NCBI GenBank assembly: GCA_958299035.1
Contig: CATQJL010000112.1
Span: 41,916,833 to 41,980,832 of the forward strand
DNA length: 64,000 nucleotides
Direction: 5' to 3'
DNA from: Cylicocyclus nassatus
Lineage: Eukaryota; Nematoda; Chromadorea; Rhabditida; Strongylidae
Numbering within the stretch: position 1 is the first letter of the stretch; each line of letters starts with the position of its first letter. The position numbers and the translations under genes were made by a program. Below, one piece after another: positions 35,707 to 44,310 of the stretch. Below the pieces are notes generated by a model. It did not search any database and was not told the origin of the DNA. It worked only from the letters and a program-made list of their open reading frames with translations.

Positions 35707-38700
35707 TTAATATTGGCGATTTGATGCAATCTGCTCAACTCCAATCTTTAGCGCTTTTTGCGACTCTTCCATTTGCGTCTACAGAATTCATGAAAACAGA
35801 TCTGAAGCGTTAACCATCATTCAAAATCAACGACATGTAACATAGAAGAACTTCTCACATAGCAAAAAGAAGGATTACAGAATTACATTGTATACCAATC
35901 TATATTTGATAAGTTGTCTCAGATGTTTTTCTTACATCAAAAACAGACACTGTTTTCAGAGAACCTGAATGCATCGTCTTTCTTATGGTAACATGCTCTC
36001 TGTGACCAGTCTTTGCGTATCGCCATGATTTAGAATGAATGTGCCTTTGGCGGGGTACACTAAGCTCCGTAATGTCTGTCGCTCACCTCGCCGATAAAGG
36101 AAACTAGGATGCCATAATGTGACACCATGTCAATTTCTCGAACCAATTTTTTGGTCGCGGAAAGTGAAAACTCAAGCAAGGAGTTGGTGTAGTCATGATA
36201 ACCTTCTCAACCTTATTGAGACTTGATAAAGGCTAAGAGACTTGCCGACTGCGCTTCACTATTTTCCATTTGATCATAACAAAGAGGAGCGCTTTTGTGA
36301 TTACTCATCAGAAGGTCTACATATGATGACTAAAAACAGAATGAATCATTAGAATAAATAGAATTTACAAAATCTTCCCGCTGGCATGGCATGGCGTGAG
36401 CGTCAATAAACTACTAATGTGGCGCTCTTCCTATCTAACCGTCCCATTGCTATTTCCTCTAGTAAGGACTAAAGAGGCTAAGGGTTAAGAGTTCCAGAAG
36501 GTCCTAGAAGAATATGAGCAAAAAACTCACGATGTATACATTCCGAGGCAGAGCAGCCACCAATGCTCTTGATAGACGGATTTTTACAACGTCATGTTGG
36601 CAAAATGATGGAAGAATTTCACACGGTTTTCCGAGGCAGCACTGAAGCATTTGGCTCTAATTTTTGAAGGCGTCGGATTTTGATCTGTATCAAATTTCCA
36701 TTTCTTTTTTAAAGGTATTGATCAATATGTTTTTGGTTACATCAGCTCTATTTTATTGATTTTGTGCACGGCATTTTTGCTTTGAAACCGTAAGATTTTC
36801 ACCAGTTTTCCGAAAGTGAGATTGAGATCACTGTTTACTATTCAAAAGTTGTTTTTTGGAAGTTAAAGCTGTCCAAAGACGAGGTTGATAGTATCTCCCC
36901 CCCCCCCCGAGAATGGGTCGCGAAATTCTTGAAAGTCACTTATATAGGTTATAAAAATGTGCAAATGACTTGTTTATACTTGTAAATAATTGAAATAATT
37001 TTCAAAAAATTTCTAAAACTTCATTTTAGCCTTGAAAAAAATTTTTTCGGGGGCGTGGCACGCCCCTTTTTCTAAGATTTTGGGGTTGTGGGCCCGCGAA
37101 AATTTTGAGAATTGTACCAAAAATCTTTTGTGGGCGCGTGGCAACGCCACGCACCTTCACTAAAAAAAGTTTTTGTCGCCCCCCCCCCCCCGAGCCGAAA
37201 TCCTGGGTACGCCACTGGCTTATGCCTATAAGCCCTCCATATAGGCATATAGTCGTTAACTTTACCTGTTATCTGCTTGAGTTTATTTTTAAGTCCTCCC
37301 TTCAGCAACGGTCACAGCAGAGAAAATCTGTAAGCAGTTGAATAAAGCTCAATCAGTGACCCCAATGAGTGCTAAAAATCATGAAGTACCTGATTGTACT
37401 ATCTCTAATATCTACCGTAAATTGAAATCTCCTCTTTTTTTATTTTATTTGCAGGTCAGAAAGGGCAAACTCTGGGCAGGAAGAGCACAGCACTTGAAGC
37501 GTCTTCGCCAAGATCGATTTGGACCCTTTGACAGTGTCAAGTCTAACGAGTTAATTACTCTCGGGACTTGATCCCTCTACCCTGTTGTATTGCATCTTAA
37601 CAACTAGATGATTTTATCATTATAGCATATATGTAAAATTGGGGGACATTAATGGGGAGGGGACCACCGAGCACCCGGGGGGTGCCAGCTCATCTGGAGA
37701 TTCCGGGCACCGCCCAGTTGCCGTGGAGACTGTCGGACCATCTAATCATCTGCGTCTCGACAACAGTTTTCAAACATGCGACCGGCGAGGAAAAAGTTTG
37801 CTTTGTTTGAATAAAGAATATAGAATCATCTCTATTGAAGCCATAGTGGAAACTGCTTGAGATAAATAGAACCATTTACTCTAATGATGCAAGAATCAAG
37901 AAGGCATGTTGCATGATCTTAAAATATCCTTATCTGGCTAGGGAGCCAACCACCGCGTTTGCAAAATGATTGGTGGGCTGTTTGTCTTTTGAAGTGCAGC
38001 ATTACCTACGCTGAACATTCTTATCATCAAAAACATTATCTTATATATTAGGTTGTCCCGAAAGTTTTGTCGGTTTCTTTCATCGATCACCGAAACTCAC
38101 AGAACACCAATCCATGGGCAAGCTGAGCACTGTTTGATTCAGATTTTTATCCTCTTTCATAGAGCTCTATTTTCTCTCTGATCTACCCTGTCTTTGCAAT
38201 GTTATCGCCATGGTTTTTGAGCAGCTCAGCAGTGACGCCAAATTTTTCCTGAATTTTCAAATTTTTTATTCTGACGTTTTCAAAGAGCGCTGGTAACTAT
38301 TATGTAGAGCAAATCTTTGGCTACATTATACTCATTTAAGACGTCATGGACCACGTTTACCAAGTTCGTTATAATTAATTATTTAATAAAAACCGCAACT
38401 TTTTGATTACGTTTACCACGTAAAAGTACCGAAAATTCCAAAAAGCTCCTTTTTCAAAACAAATCAAACTTGGTCATGTTGCATAAATAATGTTTAATAA
38501 GAATCATTTTTCAATTCGCGGAAACTTTGAAAACTTCCGTGTATTTGCTGCAGTTGCGTATTTCATGACTTTGCCAAAAATCGAGACCTCTTAAGAATAA
38601 TTTTTTTCAAGCTAAAAACAGCAGATTGGGGGAACCTAAAAGTACCATCTTGTAGTCCGAGAGTTGCTCTATTAGAATCATACCTAACCAATTTAGAAAC

Positions 38701-41602
38701 TTCAGAACGAAATTTCTAAAAATTAGCCGAACTTTGAGCAGATAAAATTGGCGGAAGGAGAATTTTTACAAATATCGGGAAAAGCATACAAGATTGTGGA
38801 TCGGGAATGAATCCTTAAGAAAGAGAAGAAAAAGGTGCATCGAATGCATGTTGAAACTCATTCAGGTGTTTATTGTGTGTGGTTTTATAGTCGCTTGAAA
38901 AAACCGACAAAACTTTCGGGACAACCTAATATAAAGCTGAATGTCTGTTTGTATGTCTGTCTGTATGTATGTATGTACGTATGTTCCGAATAGAAAATTC
39001 CATTTCTGAACCGATCCGGACCAAACTTGGCACACATACACTACGGGCCCCGGCGGGTGTCATAGGCTACTTTTCGTCATCGATCGATATCGATTTTATC
39101 GATTTTTATCGATTTTTTTGCTGAATTCACCTACGGGGCTGGGAGTTCGCATAGGGGGGGGGGGGGGTAATCGAGCATGGGGATTCCGAATACAAGATTG
39201 GTTTTCAGGATTATCGATTACTTTTATCGATTTTATCGATTTTTTGCAAAGTTTGAGCTACGGGGCTGGGAGTTCGCATAGGGGGGGGGTAATCGAGCAT
39301 GGGGATTCCGAATACAAGATTGGTTTTCAGGATTATCGATTACTTTTATCGATTTTATCGATTTTTTGCAAAGTTTGAGCTACGGGGCTGGGAGTTCGCA
39401 TAGGGGGGTAATCGAGCATGGGGATTCCGAATACAATATTGGTTTTCAGGATTATCGATTACTTTTATCGATTTTATCGATTTTTTGCAAAGTTTGAGCT
39501 ACGGGGCTGGGAGTTCGCATAGGGGGGTAATCGAGCATGGGGATTCCGAATACAATATTGGTTTTCAGGATTATCGATTACTTTTATCGATTTTATCGAT
39601 TTTTTGCAAAGTTTGAGCTAGGGGGCTGGGAGTTGGCACAGGGGGGTAATCGAGCATGCTGATCACCCCCAAGGGGGGGGGGGGGTGATCAGCATGCTCG
39701 ATTACACCCCTATGCCAAATTCCAGCCCCCTAGCTCGAATTTTCAAAAAATCGATAAAATCGATAAAAGTAATGGACGATCTTGGCAATTTGGCACAGGG
39801 GGGTAATCGAGCATGCTGATCACCCCCAAGGGGAGGTGATCAGCATGCTCGATTACACCCCTGTGCCAAATTCCAGCCCCCTAGCTCGAATTTTCAAAAA
39901 ATCGATAAAATCGATAAAAGTAATGGACGATCTTGAAAACTAATATTGTATTCGTAATCTGCATGCTCGATTACCCCCTGTGCAAACTCCCAGCCCCGCA
40001 GGTCAAACTTTACAAAAAAATCGATAAAATCGATAAAAGTAATGGACGATCCTGAAAACTAATGTTGTGTTCGTAATCAGCATGCTCGATTACCCCCTGT
40101 GCAAAATCCCAGCCTCGCATGTCAAAATTTACAAAAAATCGATAAAATCAATAAAAGTAATCGATAATTCTGGAAACTAATATTGTATTCGGAATCCCCG
40201 TGCTCGCTTCCCCCCCTGTGCCAACTCCTAACCCTGTAGGTGAATTCTGCAAAAAATCGATAAAAATCGGTAAAATCGACGTCGATCGATAACGAAAAGT
40301 GGACTGTGACACCCGCCGGGGCCCGAAGTGTATGTGTTCCAAGTTTGATCCGGGTACGGCGGAGCCGGGTAAGCCAGCTAGTATAGCATAAAAAACGACT
40401 TACTCTTTTCACCCCAGTCAAAAGGTTGTTTCCAGGCGATTGTACATCCTCTTCCTTTATAGCATGCCGTGGCTCAAATCCTCCATAACATGTTTTTGGC
40501 ACATCGACATTAAAGTTGCCATTGCTGCCACTTATGCAGACCTATAGTCACTCTTACAATCAAAAGCACTAAAAGAAACATGAGAAATCACAAAAATCAA
40601 AGATACGTATAGGGCTTATCAAATTGAGTGTCGTTTGCACCGGCATCTCCATCTTCGCGCTGGACTCTGCGTCTCTTCCGCAGGGCTGCTCTTTGAGCAC
40701 TTTCCCAGGGCGAGCGTGGGAAAGGCGGAGCATCAATCGATTGGAAGTGATTAGGGAGCATGTACCGCAGAAGAGACGCGGAGCCCAGCGCGAAGATGGA
40801 GATGCTGGTGCAAACGACACTCAATTTGATAAGCCCTATAGCTAAAGCTATTCTTCGTGTCACACTGGCTAACGATGGCTGAATTCAAACCTACTGTGAA
40901 GGCTAAAGTTCCGTACCAGCTGCGCCTAACAGCGTACCAGCATCGCGAAATTCGCGCATTACGCGAGCGCATTCTACGAACGAACGGCCATTGTGAGTTC
41001 CGCTCGTACGCTAATTCCATGCGGCTTATACGAGACGAATGTCAGACTATGGGGAGTAGATCTCATGCATTGAACATCAGCTCATTGTCCCCATAGGGTC
41101 CACGATTCTCAGCAATACAGTTGCTTCTAGAAATTGAAACATTTGGACCATGTTAAAAGGAAAAGATTCATTATGGATGCCAGAGAGATAGCGTGGCAAA
41201 CTTTTGGTTTCCTCTACTAATTATTCGATTGACAAACCTGCAGCTCGAAAATCTCTGGCATTCTTCAAAAGTTGCTGTAACAATTGACATTTGCTCTGGT
41301 TTTCTTGCTGACAGAGGAAATCTTGTCTTTTCGACCTCCTTTTGCGTGCCTATTATAAAACCTGAACAGAATGACTCCTAGCAGTTGAAGGCAGCGTCAA
41401 GGCAGATTTTCGACTTATGTTTTTGCCATTCTAAGCATTTCCGTGGTCCTGATTACAGTCACAAAGTTCAAATTCTCCAAACCCTCAAAAAGCGAATTCC
41501 TGGAGACCCTGTTTTGAAGACGCGGGCGAGTTTCGGATTGTTCATCCCCTCAGCTCGCCAGCCTTGAGAAGTTGCAATTGCATGGGTGCAGTTGCACTCC
41601 AT
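35707..41602 (-). CDS. Multi-exon gene of unknown function
   Basis: Minus-strand exons: 41602-41483 (candidate first exon, 40 codons from ATG, begins MECNCTHAIATSQGW), 41361-41238 (contains IIGTQKEVEKTRFPLSARK and TFEECQRFSSC), 40530-40404 (contains NFNVDVPKTCYGGFEPRH) and 35778-35707 (contains MEESQKALKIGVEQIASN, then TAA). The last three join in phase. The first-to-second junction does not fit the obvious donor (phase 0 against 1), so an exon or the true start is missing. The acceptor of the third exon (GCATAAG) is weak but is the one that keeps phase. Cysteines at FEECQRFSSC and KTCYGG suggest an exported or redox-stable fold, but no signal peptide is visible. The last intron is 4.6 kb and contains a Helitron with a nested MITE plus a hAT repeat. 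A virus-derived pseudogene starts about 210 bases upstream on the same strand. Confidence 0.5.
36893..37217 (-). mobile_element. hAT-type repeat with C-rich ends
   Basis: It ends at 37217 with CCTGGGTACGCCACTG, the complement of CAGTGGCGTACCCAGG, and contains GTGCGTGGCGTTGCCACGCG. The left part (GGGTCGCGAAATTCTTGAAAG, then CATTTGC, CTTGTTTATACTTG) matches the fragment at 7880-8095 and the start of the copy at 54266. Runs of ten or more C at both ends blur the boundary. Confidence 0.7.
37441..37571 (+). CDS. Possible terminal exon, unknown product
   Basis: TTTTATTTTATTTGCAG precedes an open frame that reads KGKLWAGRAQHLKRLRQD ... FDSVKSNELITLGT and stops with TGA at about 37569-37571. The composition is strongly protein-like and basic then acidic, as in a cytoplasmic tail. 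Upstream exons were not found. It is antisense within the last intron of the minus-strand gene at 35707-41602. Confidence 0.35.
37620..37860. other. GC-rich patch, possibly coding
   Basis: The block 37639-37760 is much richer in G and C than its surroundings. The + strand is open here (for example GDINGEGTTEHPGGASSSGD) without a good ATG. No splice sites or motif are identified. Confidence 0.25.
38048..38929. mobile_element. Mariner-type MITE nested in the Helitron, 882 bp
   Basis: Perfect terminal repeats of about 29 bases begin TTAGGTTGTCCCGAAAGTTT. TA flanks both ends (38046-38047 and 38930-38931). Removing it joins TCTTATATA to TAAAGCTGAATGTCTG, restoring the expected Helitron 5' end. 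It therefore inserted after the Helitron. Confidence 0.9.
39118..40290. repeat. 121-bp tandem repeats followed by inverted copies
   Basis: Four to five direct units of about 120 bases (39118-39650) contain CTACGGGGCTGGGAGTTCGC, a G-run, TAATCGAGCATGGGGATTCC and ATCGATTTTATCGATTTTTT. From about 39655 the same unit continues in inverted orientation (39690-40290) with hairpins such as GAGCATGCTGATCACCCCC. G-runs vary in length between units. Confidence 0.85.
40610..40838. mobile_element. Short hairpin MITE, 229 bp
   Basis: Arms of about 70 bases starting TAGGGCTTATCAAATTGAG and its inverse surround a short GC-rich centre. TA flanks both ends (40608-40609 and 40839-40840). It lies in an intron of the minus-strand gene. 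Confidence 0.82.
40875..41096 (+). CDS. Small GC-rich ORF, product unknown
   Basis: ATG at 40875 opens a 73-codon frame, MAEFKPTVKAKVPYQLRL then YQHREIRALRERILRTNGHC, ending in TAG at 41094. It is richer in G and C and more varied in codons than the surrounding DNA. The middle is amphipathic and basic. No family is recognised. It lies antisense in an intron of the minus-strand gene, next to a hairpin MITE, so it could be part of a larger repeat rather than a gene. Confidence 0.3.
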   Translation: MAEFKPTVKAKVPYQLRLTAYQHREIRALRERILRTNGHCEFRSYANSMRLIRDECQTMGSRSHALNISSLSP

Positions 41603-41813
41603 GATCTATCAATGCGTGAGCACACGTTCTCAGTGGGGGTTTTGTGGTACGAGAGGCGGTTTGTGATACGTATCACAGGTCTGTATCTCCTCTTAGAGGC
41701 CACGTCAAAGGATCGGACCAACCAGATTGGATACTCATGGGGCCCTCTTTACAACTATGTATCGGCACTGGTGATTGGGTAACTTATGCGATTAAACAGG
41801 ACCAGTAGACTGA

Positions 41814-43021
41814 CTAAATAGCATTATATTGATTTCGCAGATCAACGATTGCTTTGTATAACTCCTCATCACACGGTGCAGGAAGCTCCGTTCGATCAGG
41901 ATCAGTGCCGATTTGTTGCAATTTATTGATATAACTATCAATCATAGCTTGTACAATTGGACGTTGTGCTGGGCTTCGCGGAAAACCTGCATACCTCATA
42001 AGTGCTGTCTCCCCATTAACTTTAACTAATAGTTCTTTGGCCACATATGACAGGTTTTTGTAGAGCGAGCCCTTGACTGGCCCTAGATCACGTCGATACC
42101 CGCAATATTGATTTCCCTGAACAACACTCGTAGCGTTTTTGAGAGCTGCCATCTCAGAGTTATACGGAGATAGTTGTAATAGTTGTTTCCATGGGAACAT
42201 ATGATGATCCGTAATGCCGCGGACAGTCACTGTGAGTGTGGTAAGCCCGGTATTTAGTGTTTGCTCTAATGTGATACGAAGACGTAAGGCATTACCGGGT
42301 AATTCGTCTTTCCAATGTTCAAAAATTGTTTTAGCAGTGAGATCATTCACTACACCATTGTAATACCCCCAAAGTAGATGGACGGTATCAGCACCAGTCG
42401 TTATTGTAGCTCCTACATCCTGCTTTATGCCGAGCATAATCTTAGCACAAAAGTCATCTGCGACAGTACCACGTTTTGACATGGCTACAAAAGCAGTTGT
42501 CAACATGGTAACAGGACTAGGTGGAGCTTGTGTTAACGGGCATGACACAAAGAATACCATGATCTTTTTGGCTGTATCTAGTGTTAATGGATCTTGATCC
42601 CACTCCTCGGCTGTGCCTCCTGCATTGATGTAGCGCGTAGCAGACTGATGTTGTTAATATTTGTTTCGAGTCTAAGTGTGCTCACAGCATTGATGTAAAT
42701 CTGAACAGCTCTATCTTGAGGGAGATCCATGTTGGTGCCATCAACGGGTGTTATGACTTCTCCTGTTAACAGGAGCCGTGCGTTTTTGAGAGTGTCACCT
42801 GTGGCCCCTGCTGATCCAGAATCACCCAAGGCTCGACCATAGCATATGATAAATCCATGCAAGATGACATCATCAGCAACAAACCTGTCTGTGAATAATG
42901 GTATATTGCACGTATGGAGGATGAGCTGACTAAACATGGGTCTAGTGCTGAGCCATGAATGGACGTTTCCACGCGTGTCCAGAACACCATATCGAAAGTC
43001 AGGATGTAGTTGCTCAGCCAT
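41814..43021 (-). pseudogene. Endogenous copy of a negative-strand RNA virus nucleoprotein gene, probably chuvirus-like
   Basis: Two minus-strand frames, 43021 to about 42640 and about 42640 to 41814, together would cover about 400 codons, the usual size of a mononegavirus-type nucleoprotein. The N-terminal part starts at ATG 43021 (MAEQLHPDFRYGVLDTRG). The C-terminal part contains YCGYRRDLGPVKGSLYKNLS, YVAKELLVKVNGE and YAGFPRSPAQRPIVQ and ends in TAG at 41814. From memory of the family, this last region resembles the conserved C-terminal core of Jingchuvirales (chuvirus) nucleoproteins. No alignment was possible, so another negative-strand family is open. The frame changes once between about 42600 and 42660, so the protein is broken. 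No glycoprotein or polymerase piece is seen. The flanks are host-like and AT-rich, and no poly-A or target duplication was recognised. It is on the same strand as, and about 210 bases upstream of, the candidate first exon at 41602. Confidence 0.6.
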
Positions 43022-43369
43022 TGTTGATTGAGTTCTGATTAATGACAACACTCAAATACACGACTAATACCGCAAAACTATGGCACAGAATAGTACACAA
43101 TGAATACAAGGAGTTTTAAAACTACTATTTGCCTTTGCTGTATCGGCATTACTCATCAGATAAGAAACAAAAAAAACAAAAACAAACAAAACTATGTGCT
43201 AATCTGGGTGGGTGGATCTTGCCTGGACGCTGCCTTCAAACTCCGTTTTATGAAACAAGGTATTCGTTGTAAATCCGATAACATCTGTACTGAACAGGTC
43301 TATTAAGCGATGTTTATTAATCTTGCGGTACTTTTCCTTTGTCCGGACCCTTTTTTTCAAATTAAAATA

Positions 43370-43866
43370 CAGGGTGTCCCAAAAGTAAGTACACACTTTT
43401 CAATCGCCAATATCTCTCTTCCCAATAGGTCTTTCTATGCCCATCAGGTACCATTCTGTAGAGCAGGCTTCAACTTAGATTCACATTATCTAGCGAATCA
43501 CCGATTGTTCTTCGTTACTGTGGGATTGCGGTAAAAACTTTCGGCATGAGGGATCATTAAGAAATATGCCATCTGACAAAATTTTTTTCAGAAAAGCTGA
43601 AAAATTGTGTACTAGGGTTTTCGTGCACGCTGATGCCACTAAACAACTTTTTACGAGTGTTTTCAGCTTTTTTGACGCTGTAATCACATTTCTGACAGGT
43701 ACTGGGAATTCGGTCATAACGGTTTACCTGAGATAACTTTGGAAAGAAGCATCACAGTAAAGTGGAAATTTCATATTCAAAGTCATCGGCTTCCATACCA
43801 TAGTAAATGAGTTTTCGCTAATTTGGTTTTGTACTGAGGCAGAATATGGCTTAAAGGGACACCCTG
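43370..43866. mobile_element. CAGGGTGTCCCAAAA MITE, 497 bp
   Basis: Ends CAGGGTGTCCCAAAA and GGGACACCCTG are flanked by TA (43368-43369 and 43867-43868). The left subterminal sequence (CCAATATCTCTCTTCCC, CAGGCTTCAACTTAGATT) matches the copies at 14941 and 15365, so this is a third member of that family. Confidence 0.82.
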
Positions 43867-44120
43867 TATTGCTTCTTTTCTTGTACCATATTTTGGTCTA
43901 AGCTTCACAGTAAGGAGTGTCAAACTTCTGCCACGTGTGAAAAAATTTGACATGTCATTAACATGTTTAGCAGGTCTTAACAGGAGTTTGTATTGCCCAA
44001 CCTAGTGGCGTATATGAGTTCAATTCATTTTTCAGTCAATAATGCCCATTTTCGATCAAACAATTCTAAAAATGAACACTATTGTTATTCGTATACGTAT
44101 TCTATAGCCGATAACCAAGA

Positions 44121-44180
44121 TCGTTAACATGCTTTATTCAAACAGGCTAACGTTTCGGTGCCTTCACCTTCGTCGGAGCC
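44121..44180 (-). ncRNA. Hammerhead-like motif in the 3' repeat of the Penelope-like element
   Basis: Reading minus: CCGACGA, stem GGTG-AAGG-CACC, then GAAA and a CGTTA that can pair with TAACG downstream. This resembles the hammerhead core CUGANGA-stem II-GAAA known from Penelope-like elements. The core U is replaced by C, and one unpaired A precedes the UC at the expected cleavage site, so activity is doubtful. Confidence 0.4.
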
Positions 44181-44310
44181 TGGAAGGTCGCACACATTAG
44201 TGGTTTGTCCCCTCAAACACCTCGTTCAAGCTTAGGCTACACTCAACATTAGGTTAGTCTGAAAGCCGTGACGGGAACCAGTGTCAATGCTCACCTCGGC
44301 AATCTTCGAA

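Larger units (their letters stand above)
38039..40381 (+). mobile_element. Non-autonomous Helitron
   Basis: The 3' end at 40381 is CTAG, preceded by a short hairpin (CGGC-GGA-GCCG) and GGGTAAGCCAG and followed by T, as in Helitrons. The 5' end is placed at TC (38039-38040) after A, giving the A|T target. AAGCTGAATGTCTG and the GTCTGTATGTATGT run follow once the nested MITE is removed. The region after the 5' end and before the 3' end share inverted CGGGCCCCGGCGGGTGTCA-type blocks. The body consists of tandem and inverted TATCGATTTT-rich repeats. No Rep/helicase ORF is present. It is inserted in the last intron of the minus-strand gene at 35707-41602. Confidence 0.8.

Noticed and set aside
38940..38985. 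Possible CRISPR-like regular repeats (GTCTGTATGTATGT)
   Set aside because: Simple sequence of a Helitron 5' region; no spacers, and a eukaryotic context.
39118..40502. ORFs of 86 and 126 codons with internal repetition
   Set aside because: Translation of Helitron tandem repeats; only the 40404-40530 part is kept, as an exon on the minus strand.
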